Shown: positions 52,605 to 61,990, counted from the stretch's first letter. The stretch is DNA of 64,000 bases from Allohahella marinimesophila (GCF_039538005.1 NZ_BAABBO010000005.1:1-64000), one strand, 5' to 3'. Program-made: numbers and translations. The notes: generated by a model from the sequence alone, not told the origin.

Positions 52605-55388
52605 CTAGTAGGCGCGGCGCAGTGCCATGCGCTCCGCCTGCCAGGCCTCGGGTTCATTGAGCTGCCGGGTGACTACCATCACATCCTCGTCCTCGTCGTA
52701 GCGAATCGCGAAGGACAGCTTGGCAGCGAGGCCGAGCATGGCACGATTGTTCGGCAGCACCAGTCCGAACATTTCGATAATGCCCTGCTCGGTCGCATAT
52801 TCAAGTACCTTGCGCATCAATACCCAGCCCAAGCGTTCCCCGCGCAGCTCGTCGAGCACCACCACCGCAAACTCACAACGCAACTGATCGGCATCGACAT
52901 ATATTCGCACCTCGCCCAGCGTCCTGCCCTCATGCACAGCGACAAAGGCCATCTCACGGTCGTAATCGATCTGCACCATGCCGGCCATTTCGTCATGCGA
53001 AAAATTGCGTCTGAGCTGGAAGAAGCGCATGCGGACAGAGTCGTCGGCCAGTTCACTGAGGAATTGCTGGTGGCTGTCTTCGTCTTCACTGCGGACTGGT
53101 CGAATTTCCACCCGCTTGCGACTGAGCGGCAGCATGATCCACTCCACCAGCTCACGCGGGTACGGCTGAATCGAGAGCTGCACCGGCTCAGCCAGCTGTG
53201 CGCGGGCGCTCAGCACCAGCAGTGAACTCTGGTCCAGACGTACCGGGTTAATTTCAAGCGAATGCAGCTCGGGAATGTCTGCAGCGATCTGCGCGAGCAG
53301 GACCAGTGCTTCGCACAACTGCACCAGGGTATCTTCCGGATCACGACTCACTTCCTGCACAATCTTGTAAGCGTAAGTCTTGATAACGAGATTGCGCGCT
53401 AACGCCATGTTAAGCGGCGGAAGTGCGAACTGTCGATCTACCATGGCATTGGTTCGGGCGCCAGAGGCACCGCAGAAAATCAGGGGGCCGACGGTAGGAT
53501 CGCGCGTGATGCCCATCGAAAAGGCTATCCCTGACTTGACCTCTTCACTCAGCTGCAGACCGTAGCCTACAAAGTCATCGTTGCTATATAGCTCACTACA
53601 ACGCTGGCGCAGCAGACGACAGGCTTCCTCGGCCTCAGACTCGCTACTGACCCGCTTGACTGTTTCGAGGCGCGCAGTCGTCAGGCGTTGCCGCGGAGTA
53701 TAGGCCGCCTCATTGTGGAAGGGCGTCAGATTGAAGCGATGCAGCAGGCTGATATGTACAGTCGTTTCAAGCTGTCTCACGAGCGCCTTGACGCACTGCT
53801 CCGTCGCACAGAAGTATGTTTCAGCACACTGTAATCCGTAGTCCTTCAGCAACGCTCTTACGGCCTCCGGCATCAGGAGATAACCATTGTCGGCCGCACT
53901 GCGCGGCGCTTTTTTCATCAGGCTCTGCAACCGCTTTCGAATGCGATGCCGGTCGAGTGCTGGATCCTGGTAGGAATCCGGCGTCTGCCGCAACATGATC
54001 TGATTTCGCCGGTGGTTGACCATGTGCATGAAAGCCGTGATGGCTTTTTCCGGTGTGGCAAAACTGGCAATACCGCGTTGAACGAATTCCTCCCGGGCTT
54101 CAGCCACGGTCGCCGCGCCAAGCCAGCAGGTCAGCACGCGCAAGTGGCTCTGCTCACTGGCGGCGATCACACTATCAGCCACCTGCAAGCTGTCTTCGGT
54201 CAAGTTTGGCGCGAACATGATGAGCACGGTAGTAACGGCGGGATCAGCATCGAGCGCGTCAACGACAGCGGCGTATTCGAGCGGGCCGGCGCTGTAATCG
54301 AGATCGATCGGGTTACGTCGACCCCAGAATGGCTGCAAGAGCTGGTCGAGCTTCGTAATCGTCTTTTCCGACAGTCTGGCCAGCTTGCCGTTGGCTCGCG
54401 TCAGTGCATCGCTCGCCAGCATGCTGGGGCCGATGCCATTACAGACGATAGCGATGTCTTCTGCATAGAGCTTCGGAATTCTGGACAGCGTCTCAAGGGC
54501 ATCGAACATTTCATCCGTGCTGAGTACGCGCAATACACCCGCACGTTCGAACACAGCATTATAGAGCGCGTCCGAGTCGTACATCCCCGGCGCCAGGGGC
54601 GTCGGATTCCACTGCAGGTCGGCGTTGATACCGGTCTTCAGTACGATAACCGGTTTCGAGCGCGAGGCGGCCCGGACCGCCGAGATGAATCTGCGTGTTT
54701 CACGGATACGTTCCACATGCAGCAGCATGACCCGGGTATTGCGATCCTGCGCCATGAAATCAATCAGGTCATCGACATCGATATCGACGCCGTCTCCGAG
54801 CGTGGTGAGATAGGAAAAACCGATACCCCTGCTCACACTCCAGTCGATGACGGCGCTGGCCACGGTGCCAGACTGACCGATAAAGCCGACGTGACCCGGC
54901 TTCACGCTCATGTGCATGTAGGTCGCATTCAGCCGTAGAGATGGCACCATCACGCCCACGGTCTCGGGACCGAGTATGCGCACACCATATTCCAGTCCGA
55001 GCTCTTTCACTGAATACATGAGCGGACGGCCGCTATGGGAATGAGTGCGAGACAGACCGCCCGTTGCGATAATGGCGATGGGAATCTTCGACTGGCCGAG
55101 CTGACGGATTACCCCCGGCACTTTCTCCGGCGGGACGCACACCAGCGCCAGGTCCGGTTGCACGCCGCTCTTCTGCTCAGCCGAACACAAGAGCGAGATC
55201 TTGCGATAACAGGTGACTCCGAGCACACTCTCGTAGCCCTTCTCATTAATGACGCTGAGGCGGATATCGCTATGTCCCGCCAGCATATTGCGCAGCATCA
55301 TTCCGCCGAGGCTGTCAGGGCGCTCCGAAGCACCGACGACAACGATGTGACGCGGTGCGAAGAGTTTGTCGAGATATCGGGTGCTCAT
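52605..55388 (-). CDS. Pat/YfiQ-type protein lysine acetyltransferase (acyl-CoA synthetase-like + GNAT)
   Basis: A 927-residue protein: a CoA-binding domain (about 8-130, V-V-V-G-A-S-E-R-P, G-F-I-G-Q-S-G-T-V-A), succinyl-CoA-ligase-like domain (to about 450), ATP-grasp-like section (about 490-710), and C-terminal GNAT (about 760-905) with acetyl-CoA loop R-G-E-R-L-G-W. This order is that of E. coli PatZ (YfiQ) and Salmonella Pat, which acetylate and switch off acetyl-CoA synthetase and other enzymes. It is divergent from an HDAC-family deacetylase gene. Confidence 0.9.
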   Translation of the reverse strand: MSTRYLDKLFAPRHIVVVGASERPDSLGGMMLRNMLAGHSDIRLSVINEKGYESVLGVTCYRKISLLCSAEQKSGVQPDLALVCVPPEKVPGVIRQLGQSKIPIAIIATGGLSRTHSHSGRPLMYSVKELGLEYGVRILGPETVGVMVPSLRLNATYMHMSVKPGHVGFIGQSGTVASAVIDWSVSRGIGFSYLTTLGDGVDIDVDDLIDFMAQDRNTRVMLLHVERIRETRRFISAVRAASRSKPVIVLKTGINADLQWNPTPLAPGMYDSDALYNAVFERAGVLRVLSTDEMFDALETLSRIPKLYAEDIAIVCNGIGPSMLASDALTRANGKLARLSEKTITKLDQLLQPFWGRRNPIDLDYSAGPLEYAAVVDALDADPAVTTVLIMFAPNLTEDSLQVADSVIAASEQSHLRVLTCWLGAATVAEAREEFVQRGIASFATPEKAITAFMHMVNHRRNQIMLRQTPDSYQDPALDRHRIRKRLQSLMKKAPRSAADNGYLLMPEAVRALLKDYGLQCAETYFCATEQCVKALVRQLETTVHISLLHRFNLTPFHNEAAYTPRQRLTTARLETVKRVSSESEAEEACRLLRQRCSELYSNDDFVGYGLQLSEEVKSGIAFSMGITRDPTVGPLIFCGASGARTNAMVDRQFALPPLNMALARNLVIKTYAYKIVQEVSRDPEDTLVQLCEALVLLAQIAADIPELHSLEINPVRLDQSSLLVLSARAQLAEPVQLSIQPYPRELVEWIMLPLSRKRVEIRPVRSEDEDSHQQFLSELADDSVRMRFFQLRRNFSHDEMAGMVQIDYDREMAFVAVHEGRTLGEVRIYVDADQLRCEFAVVVLDELRGERLGWVLMRKVLEYATEQGIIEMFGLVLPNNRAMLGLAAKLSFAIRYDEDEDVMVVTRQLNEPEAWQAERMALRRAY

Positions 55389-55433
55389 GAGGGGTATGCT
55401 AGACTAATGATCCAGTCAGCGACAGTCGGACCA

Positions 55434-56378
55434 ATGGCCAAAACCGCTTATTTTCAGGATGCCGCCTTTCAACGGCACACCATGGGGCCTTTGCACCCCG
55501 AAAGCCCCATGCGACTCGAAGCCATCAGCAAACGGCTCGAACTCAGTGGAATACTCAAGGATCTACGGCAAGTGAAAGCAGTGGAAGCCAATGCCCACCA
55601 GCTCGAGCTTGCGCATAGCATTCATCATATACAGTATCTGCGAGACGTCTCACCAGCGTCGGGGGAGTTCCCTATCGATGGTGACACGACGATGATGCCG
55701 CATACGCTCGAAGCAGCCCTGCTCGCGGCGGGGTCGGCTACGCAGGCGGTCGACTGCGTATTTGGCAAGGGCGCGTCGTGGGGGGATCGTGGCATCAAGC
55801 GTGCTTTTTGCGCGGTGAGACCACCAGGCCACCATGCGGAGCGCGAACAGGCCATGGGTTTCTGCTATTTCAATAACGTGGCCATCGCGGCGCTGCATGC
55901 GCTGGAGACCTGCAAGATCAAACGTGTGGCGATTCTGGATTTCGATGTGCATAACGGCAACGGCACCATCGATATCTTCAAGGATGATCCACGCGTGATG
56001 GTATGCTCAAGCTTCGAGCACCCGCTCTATCCCTATAAGTATGTATCGGTAAACCGGGACAATATCATCTGTACGCCGCTCGAAGCGCACACGACCAGCC
56101 GCATGTTTCGTAGGGCGGTTGAGCGTAGCTGGCTGCATCGGCTACAGACTTTCAAGCCGGAGCTGATCATCATTTCAGCCGGTTTCGATGCCCATACACT
56201 GGACCCGCTGGCAAGCCTCAATCTGGAGACTGACGACTATCGATGGGTGACTGATATGATCGTGGATGTCGCGAGAGTGTATAGCGAGGGACGAATCGTA
56301 TCGTGCCTCGAGGGCGGGTATCACCTCGAGGCACTGGCGGCGAGTGTGGAGGCCCACCTCACCGCACTGATGCAGTGA
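55434..56378 (+). CDS. HDAC-family deacetylase
   Basis: A 314-residue zinc-dependent hydrolase of the arginase/deacetylase fold. Catalytic H133-H134 (R-P-P-G-H-H-A-E), zinc ligands D171, H173 (L-D-F-D-V-H-N-G-N-G-T) and D252 (S-A-G-F-D-A-H), and tyrosine 296 in E-G-G-Y-H are all present, so activity is likely. Start taken at M-A-K-T-A-Y; an ATG nine codons earlier (55407) is also open. It is divergent from the acetyltransferase gene, which suggests acetyl-lysine as substrate, though bacterial HDAC homologues also act on polyamines or small amides. Confidence 0.9.
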   Translation: MAKTAYFQDAAFQRHTMGPLHPESPMRLEAISKRLELSGILKDLRQVKAVEANAHQLELAHSIHHIQYLRDVSPASGEFPIDGDTTMMPHTLEAALLAAGSATQAVDCVFGKGASWGDRGIKRAFCAVRPPGHHAEREQAMGFCYFNNVAIAALHALETCKIKRVAILDFDVHNGNGTIDIFKDDPRVMVCSSFEHPLYPYKYVSVNRDNIICTPLEAHTTSRMFRRAVERSWLHRLQTFKPELIIISAGFDAHTLDPLASLNLETDDYRWVTDMIVDVARVYSEGRIVSCLEGGYHLEALAASVEAHLTALMQ

Positions 56379-56384
56379 GCCTGA

Positions 56385-56780
56385 CTAGACCAGCTGCTTT
56401 TCCAGTACTTCAGGACGGATGCCATCCCAGCCAGTCTTGATTTCACGAATCAGACCAGCCACTTCATCGAGTATCTCGATGTTGTTGCTGATATTGGCGT
56501 CGAGCAGGCGACGTTCGATGTACTCATACAGATCGTTCAGGCTGCTGGCAATCGAACCGCCACGCTCGAGGTCGAGAAAGCTGCGCAAGCCGCCGACGAT
56601 TTCCATCGCTTTGCTGATCAGACGATTCTTGCCTTCGTAATTGCGCATCTGAATCTGCACTTTTGCCATGTTGATGCGCTCGAGTGCACCATCGAACAGG
56701 AGCTGGATAAGCCGGTGAGGATCTGCATCCACAACGCTGGTCTGTCTGTTCACGTTCTGATAAGCCATCAATGCATTCAT
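56385..56780 (-). CDS. fliS: Flagellin export chaperone FliS
   Basis: A 131-residue, all-helical protein. The start M-N-A-L-M-A-Y-Q-N-V-N, the D-P-H-R-L-I-Q-L-L-F-D-G-A-L-E segment and G-L-R-S-F-L-D are diagnostic. It holds flagellin monomers before export. It lies 61 bases downstream of fliD on the same strand. Confidence 0.94.
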   Translation of the reverse strand: MNALMAYQNVNRQTSVVDADPHRLIQLLFDGALERINMAKVQIQMRNYEGKNRLISKAMEIVGGLRSFLDLERGGSIASSLNDLYEYIERRLLDANISNNIEILDEVAGLIREIKTGWDGIRPEVLEKQLV

Positions 56781-56841
56781 AGTATTTACCCGATGTTCGT
56801 TACTGCTGGAAAAGTGTCTGGTTCAGTGCTGTCTGTTCAAT

Positions 56842-58806
56842 TTAGTCGTTGGCACCAGGTGCCATGGCCTTGAGCTGTGCTGTCAGGAAATCGCCAGTGT
56901 TGTTCAATCGTGAGACCAGCGAGTCGGCTGCCGAGAACTGCTTCACCAGGCGCGCCGTCAGTGATTCGATGCGAAGATCGAGCTTCTGCCGGTCCTCCTT
57001 GATCTGCCCAATTTCAGTGTTGAAGCCTTCGATGGCTACTGACAGTGAGCCCCTGGCAGACAGCATGTTGTTGATACGATCGACCATCTGATCGCCAACG
57101 CCTTCGATATAGCTGACCTGGCCGCGATCGCCGATGGTGCCGCCGGTAATCTGAACGCGAAGACCGCTTGAGTCACCTTCGTCGGAACGAAGATACTGGC
57201 CTGTGCCCGTCGCCTTCTGGCCATTGATCGTGCCCTCGACGTCGAGGCCGGCAACGCCGGCGCCTACAGAGAGGCCAAGACTTGCCGCCGTGTTCACGCC
57301 CGTGGACATAATCGACACATTGGAGGTCTTGCCATAGACGGTCGAGCTGAGCAGAAGTTCACCGCCAGGGCCCAGTGAAGCCTTGGCCGCAACACCAGCA
57401 CTTTGCAAACCGGCATTCGCATCGAGCTGCTTCTGAATTTCGCTGATCATTTCTGCCTGAGTATAAGTGCCCGCAGTCAGCGTGATCTCGCTTGAATTCT
57501 TGCCATCGACACTGATGCTGAACACGCCATTGTCGGCATCGATAACCGTAGAGGCTGCCAGTGGCGAAGCACCTGTGTATGCCCCCTTCGTCGCCATCTG
57601 TGTGACATTGATGCCATAGCTGCCGACTTTGGTATTGATGCTGCCACCAGAGTAAGTGACCGACGCATCAGTCGTCCTGCCCTGCTCGGAGAAGAGACCA
57701 GCAACATCCTCTGGATAGGCCGTCAGCTTCTCGCTGAACTTGCTGCTATTGAATTCGAGCAGACCGGTGGTGGCGTTGGTCGACACACCGATTTCGGCCA
57801 GTGACCGCACGTTGGCTTTCTCGAGGCCAGGCACCATGTTGCCGATGACGCTACGCATGTCTGCAGCGATGGAGCGAACCGCCGAGTTGCCCAGCAGCGA
57901 ACCTTTCTCACCACTGCTGGCATTGAAGGCGGTCACTTCATTGATGATTTCTTTCAGCGCATTGTATTTGTCGACAAAGTCCTGCATCCGCTCGGTCGCT
58001 TTTTCGCTATCAGCGCGGATGGTCACGGTGGCCGGTGCGGTAGTGACGTCTGTCAGCTTCAATGTCGAGCCGGGGATAACGTCGTCGAAACTGTTGGTCG
58101 GACGCGTCAATGCCAGGCCGTTCACCCTGAACTCGGCATCCTGACCAGGCATGGTCTCGGTCATGTTCGGGTTGGTAGCATTGGAATTGAACTGTGACAG
58201 CCCGGCAGTGTCAGCGCTATTGCCATCACTGTCTGTCGCGGTAATCGTTACAGCATTGGCCAGTCCGGTCTCTTTCGAAGCGATAACGAGCTGATAGCCG
58301 GTACCATTGAACAACACAGAGGCGTTCGCACCACTATTTGAATCGTTGATAGCTTTTGCCAGTCCGTCCAGGGTATTGCTGCTGCTATCGATCGTGACAT
58401 TGGTCAGCTTGTCGCCAACCTGTATCTGCAGCGTACCTGCACCTACGGGTGTTGTATCCTTGTCAGTGAATGAGGCAGATGCGAGCGACTGTGCGGTCGC
58501 CAGCTTGCTCACTTCGATCTGATAAGAGCCCGGCTTGGCTGCAGAACCCGCTGTCAGTGCGACTGCATCGGAAGTCGACTCGCCCACAGCAGCGCCGAAG
58601 GCATCCGCAGTAGCCAGCGTTCTGGCGCTGAGACGGAGGTCCGAGACTGCGCTCTTGATGCGACCGAAGTCGCTGAGCTGGGTTTCAGCTTTTTCAGTTT
58701 TGACATCGAGTCGTAATTCGGTGGGCTCACGCTCGGCAGACGCCAACTTGTCTATCAAATCACTGGTGAGTACACCAGATCCTATACCGACTGAAGAAAT
58801 TGCCAT
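56842..58806 (-). CDS. fliD: Flagellar filament cap protein FliD (HAP2), enlarged
   Basis: A 654-residue protein from the ATG at 58806 (GTG four codons earlier also open) against 468 in E. coli. FliD_N has I-G-S-G-V-L-T-S-D-L-I-D-K-L near residue 10; FliD_C ends with F-S-A-A-D-S-L-V-S-R-L-N-N-T-G. The extra middle holds G-T-G-Y-Q-L-V-I-A-S and a second unit E-L-L-L-S-S-T-V-Y-G-K-T-S-N-V, both of the flagellin IN type. It caps and folds the filament. A sigma-28 promoter overlapping a terminator lies upstream. Confidence 0.93.
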   Translation of the reverse strand: MAISSVGIGSGVLTSDLIDKLASAEREPTELRLDVKTEKAETQLSDFGRIKSAVSDLRLSARTLATADAFGAAVGESTSDAVALTAGSAAKPGSYQIEVSKLATAQSLASASFTDKDTTPVGAGTLQIQVGDKLTNVTIDSSSNTLDGLAKAINDSNSGANASVLFNGTGYQLVIASKETGLANAVTITATDSDGNSADTAGLSQFNSNATNPNMTETMPGQDAEFRVNGLALTRPTNSFDDVIPGSTLKLTDVTTAPATVTIRADSEKATERMQDFVDKYNALKEIINEVTAFNASSGEKGSLLGNSAVRSIAADMRSVIGNMVPGLEKANVRSLAEIGVSTNATTGLLEFNSSKFSEKLTAYPEDVAGLFSEQGRTTDASVTYSGGSINTKVGSYGINVTQMATKGAYTGASPLAASTVIDADNGVFSISVDGKNSSEITLTAGTYTQAEMISEIQKQLDANAGLQSAGVAAKASLGPGGELLLSSTVYGKTSNVSIMSTGVNTAASLGLSVGAGVAGLDVEGTINGQKATGTGQYLRSDEGDSSGLRVQITGGTIGDRGQVSYIEGVGDQMVDRINNMLSARGSLSVAIEGFNTEIGQIKEDRQKLDLRIESLTARLVKQFSAADSLVSRLNNTGDFLTAQLKAMAPGAND

Positions 58807-58925
58807 TGTGCTACCCACTCAATTGCTATTGGTTAACTATCTCTGCTGCGCTTGCGGCGCCTTTCTGCGTTAGTGCTTTTTTTAGTTTTGGCGATCTTTT
58901 TTAGTATTTCTTGCTGCTAGGAACT

Positions 58926-58952
58926 GTATCGGCAAAAAGGGGCAAAACTTTG
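58926..58952 (-). promoter_or_regulatory. Sigma-28 (FliA) promoter of fliD-fliS
   Basis: On the minus strand CAAAGTTT (58945-58952), an 11-base spacer and GCCGATAC (58926-58933) match the consensus TAAAGTTT-N11-GCCGATAA at 14 of 16 positions. The start point would be about 110 bases ahead of the fliD ATG. The -35 half sits inside the terminator hairpin. Confidence 0.82.
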
Positions 58953-58960
58953 CCCCTTTT
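58935..58960. terminator. Perfect terminator hairpin between flaG and fliD
   Basis: AAAAGGGGCAAA pairs perfectly with TTTGCCCCTTTT (12 base pairs, minimal loop), giving a U-tract in both directions. It lies about 125 bases past the flaG stop and should end transcripts from flaG. Confidence 0.88.
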
Positions 58961-59084
58961 GTGTTACTGATCGTAAGATGACTCTTCCGCTTCAGTCTGT
59001 AGCCACACTGCCGGGGCCCCGCTCAGGCCTTATGGTTCCTGATGAGGCCGTCGGGCCGGTATGGTGTGCAGCGCTTTGGCTACA

Positions 59085-59552
59085 TCAGATTCTGGCGTCG
59101 AGCAGTCTCATCGATTCGTTATTCTGCAAATTGCGCGCCAGCTCCAGAGCGAGATCATCTGGCAGCTGCCTGACGACTTCCTTGGTGTTGCGGTCGATGA
59201 CGGTAATCACGGAATGGCCGGATTCTTCGTCGAAGGAAAATTCGAGGTCACGCTGCACTGACTGGACGTAGTCGTTCAATCGTGTCACTGCGCTTCTTAG
59301 CGGATTCTGCTCCTGCGCAGAGCTTGCAACTGCACTCTCGTCTGCCGGGCCCGCGACCTGCTCTATCGAAGCTGCGGCGGCTGATGCTGCTGCACTGATT
59401 TCAGTGACAACAGAGGGCACGGAGGCTCGCGCTGCGGTCGGTGTGGCGATCACGCCGTCACGTTGATTCACCTGTTGACCAGAACGCGCAAAAGCCGGCG
59501 CCGAACTGGCCCGACCTGTCTGTCCTGCATCAAATGCTGGTCTGTCACTCAT
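59085..59552 (-). CDS. flaG: FlaG-family flagellar protein
   Basis: A 155-residue protein. The first ~85 residues are Ala/Ser-rich and probably disordered. The C-terminal ~65 residues are the FlaG domain: L-N-D-Y-V-Q-S-V-Q-R-D-L-E-F-S-F-D-E-E, V-I-T-V-I-D-R-N-T-K-E-V-V-R-Q-L-P. FlaG affects filament length or attachment in polar flagella. It lies between flagellin and fliD, the usual place in polar systems. Confidence 0.9.
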   Translation of the reverse strand: MSDRPAFDAGQTGRASSAPAFARSGQQVNQRDGVIATPTAARASVPSVVTEISAAASAAAASIEQVAGPADESAVASSAQEQNPLRSAVTRLNDYVQSVQRDLEFSFDEESGHSVITVIDRNTKEVVRQLPDDLALELARNLQNNESMRLLDARI

Positions 59553-59649
59553 ACGTTACCTCACTGCCTCTATTCACAACTTCAAGCGGTAACTTGATTA
59601 GTACGTTCTGTGTTTGTAGCCGCGGCTCGCATGACCGCTTATACCTCGA

Positions 59650-59709
59650 AAGCACCCTCGCGGTTGCCCGCAGGGTGCTGTGGAAGTACTTGAGGGTTCC
59701 GCCAACCCT
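59650..59709 (-). terminator. Hairpins downstream of flagellin gene 1
   Basis: AGCACCCT (59650-59657) pairs with AGGGTGCT (59671-59678) with further GCGG/CCGC pairing inside, and AGGGTT/AACCCT (59693-59698, 59704-59709) makes a second hairpin. The T-run after the larger one is only TTT, so these may protect the flagellin mRNA end or terminate it partly. Confidence 0.5.
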
Positions 59710-59744
59710 GCCCTGAGGCAGAGAAGGCGTATCCCGTTGGGTTA

Positions 59745-61811
59745 TTAGCCCAGGAGTGACAGAGCCTGCTGTGGACGGGCGTTGGCCTGGGCCAGGATGG
59801 AAATACCAGCCTGCTGCAGTACCTGAGTCCGTGACAGTTCAGCTGTCTCTTTCGCGAAGTCCGCATCCTTGATTCGTGAGTTGGCAGCTGAGAGGTTCTC
59901 GCTACGTGACTCAAGATTCGAGATGGTCGCTGTGAAGCGGTTTTGAATCGCACCCAGCTCAGCCCGCTTTGAAGAGATCGTCTGTACTGCGTTGTCTACA
60001 GCCTTGATCGCCTTGTTGGCACCTTCGACAGTCGAGATATCGATGTCTGACAGCTTGGTGCCGGATTCTGCGCCACCGAACTTGCCTACGCTGAGGCCAG
60101 CCTTGTCATTCGCGCCAGTTTGCGTACCGATTTCAAACTGACCAGCAGATTGTAGCGATACCGAACCAAATTGGGTTCCCGCAGTGATCGCTGCAGCGAA
60201 ACCGCTGTCACCACCCGTGCCAGTAATGGTTATATTTCGGCCATCGGCAGCAACCAATGAAAGTTTGTCGCCTTCCAGAGCTTCCGCCGTAACCCCAGTC
60301 TGGCCTGACTTTGCGTTGATCGCATCGATAAGCGAAGTCTGGTTTGCACCCTGATCGCTAGCTACCGTTGAACCAGTAATAGCTGTACCGTTGATGCTGA
60401 AGGCCATCGCTCCACCAGTAGTACCGATGGCTGCGCTGTTCACTGTGTTCACGTTCGCTTTAGCGGTAACGCCAGTCTGCTCAGAGATTCTGTTAATTGC
60501 AGCAGCTTTGGCTATGCCGCTTGACTCAGCCAGCAAGGTGGAAGATGTATCGTCCGAAGCCTTGGAGACGCCTACACTGACTCCGTTGATAGTGACGTCG
60601 CCAGCAGCAAGTGCACCAGTAGCGACGTTGTCGCCAACAACTCCACCTTGTGAACCGCTGAAAGTACCGACTTCAAAACCGGCGTTGTCGATATCGCCTG
60701 TTGTAGTGCTCAGCTTAATATCGCTACCGTCATTGCTCTGCAGTGTATAGTCGCCTACGAAAGTAGTTGCCGTGGTGCCTGCAGCGGCAAGACCGAAAGT
60801 GTTCGCGTCTGATGATGCAGCAGTGAGCTGGATATTTCGACCATCTTCAGCCGTCAAGTCGATGCGCGCACCGCCGTCAGTTTTGACGACTGCGGCTGAA
60901 ACTCCAGTCGCTCCAGTTTTAGCATTGAGCGCATCGGCAACACCGGCTAGGTCAACTTCAGCATCACCGGTACCAGATTTGGTGAGCGCTATAGCTACAC
61001 CATTTACTGTCACGTTAATCGCAGTGCCTATTGCAGCCGCGCTGTTCGCAACTGTGGTACCTTCTACCGTATTCGCATTTGCAGTCGCAGTGACTCCCGT
61101 CTGGGCGGAAACAGCATTGATAGCAGCCGCTTTTGATATAGCACTTGAAGACTGTTTCGCTGTTGAAGCTGTATCTGACGCTGCTGCGCTCGCTGCAATT
61201 GCGACTCCGTTGATAACCAGGTCGCCAGCAACCAACGCATCATCTCCGGTAGTCAGGCCGGTCTTGCTCACATTGGAGGACAGACCGGCGGTGAGCGCAG
61301 TACCCAGTGAATCCTGGTCAAGCTTACCAATGCTGACCTTTACAGTGTCACCAACGTTGGCACCAGTCTGGAACTGCGCGCTTGAGAAAGAGCCGTCGAG
61401 CAGGTTCTTGCCGTTGAACGAAGTGGTCTTCGCAACGTTTTCAATTTCCGAGACCAGCTGGCTGACTTCTTCCTGAAGGGCCTGACGGTCAATGGCAGAG
61501 TTCGTGTCGTTAGCTGACTGCAGTGACAGTTCACGAATACGCTGGAGTGAAGTGTTGATGGAGTCCATCGCGCCTTCAGCTGTTTGCGCCAGAGAGATAC
61601 CGTCGCCTGCGTTACGGATGGCAACGTTGGTACCACGGATCTGTGAATCAAAACGGGTGGAGATGGCCAGACCAGCAGCGTCGTCTTTGGCGCTGTTGAT
61701 ACGCAGACCTGATGACAGACGCTGAAGAGCTGTATCAGAAGCACGCTGTGTCTGGTTCAGGTTACGCTGAGCGTTCAGCGAGGCAATGTTGGTGTTGACG
61801 ATTGAAGGCAT
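59745..61811 (-). CDS. fliC: Flagellin 1, with two tandem central repeat units
   Basis: A 688-residue filament subunit. N-terminal D0/D1: N-T-N-I-A-S-L-N-A-Q-R-N-L-N-Q, L-S-S-G-L-R-I-N-S-A-K-D-D-A-A-G. C-terminal D1/D0: S-N-L-E-S-R-S-E-N-L-S-A-A-N-S-R and ends S-L-L-G. The middle (about 190-580) is two ~180-residue units, each with G-D-x-x-I-N-G-V, A-A-I-N-x-x-S-x-Q-T-G-V-T-A, N-A-K-x-G-x-T-G-V and x-A-x-D-G-R-N-I (the IN motif). GGAG ribosome site; sigma-28 promoter upstream. Confidence 0.95.
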   Translation of the reverse strand: MPSIVNTNIASLNAQRNLNQTQRASDTALQRLSSGLRINSAKDDAAGLAISTRFDSQIRGTNVAIRNAGDGISLAQTAEGAMDSINTSLQRIRELSLQSANDTNSAIDRQALQEEVSQLVSEIENVAKTTSFNGKNLLDGSFSSAQFQTGANVGDTVKVSIGKLDQDSLGTALTAGLSSNVSKTGLTTGDDALVAGDLVINGVAIAASAAASDTASTAKQSSSAISKAAAINAVSAQTGVTATANANTVEGTTVANSAAAIGTAINVTVNGVAIALTKSGTGDAEVDLAGVADALNAKTGATGVSAAVVKTDGGARIDLTAEDGRNIQLTAASSDANTFGLAAAGTTATTFVGDYTLQSNDGSDIKLSTTTGDIDNAGFEVGTFSGSQGGVVGDNVATGALAAGDVTINGVSVGVSKASDDTSSTLLAESSGIAKAAAINRISEQTGVTAKANVNTVNSAAIGTTGGAMAFSINGTAITGSTVASDQGANQTSLIDAINAKSGQTGVTAEALEGDKLSLVAADGRNITITGTGGDSGFAAAITAGTQFGSVSLQSAGQFEIGTQTGANDKAGLSVGKFGGAESGTKLSDIDISTVEGANKAIKAVDNAVQTISSKRAELGAIQNRFTATISNLESRSENLSAANSRIKDADFAKETAELSRTQVLQQAGISILAQANARPQQALSLLG

Positions 61812-61908
61812 AATATTCTCCGTTACTTCTACTACGAGTTGCAGGTCACCTGCTTGTGTGTTCAGACCGAACCAAGACTGAATCTTGTATGCTTGTCTGT
61901 TGAATAGG

Positions 61909-61935
61909 TTATCGGTGCGGCGAAAACTTTCTTTA
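61909..61935 (-). promoter_or_regulatory. Sigma-28 (FliA) promoter of flagellin 1
   Basis: TAAA (61932-61935), 15 bases, then ACCGATAA (61909-61916) on the minus strand fit TAAA-N15-GCCGATAA with one mismatch. The predicted start is about 90 bases ahead of the ATG at 61811. Confidence 0.88.
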
Positions 61936-61990
61936 TGGTGTTTTTGAGAGTGTTGTGTAAAACAATGTAAGCCTTTCGGATGATGTCGCT

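Noticed and set aside
53946..54938. 330-codon open frame opposite the acetyltransferase gene
   Set aside because: Antisense shadow of a clearly coding gene.
55035..55433. Upstream extension of the deacetylase frame
   Set aside because: It lies antisense inside the acetyltransferase gene; the deacetylase fold begins at about 55434.
59553..59640. Sigma-28 promoter ahead of flaG
   Set aside because: TCAAGTTA resembles the -35, but the matching -10 (TGTGAATA) is too far from GCCGATAA.
60772..61476. 234-codon open frame opposite flagellin 1
   Set aside because: It results from the Ala/Thr/Val repeat codons of flagellin read backwards.
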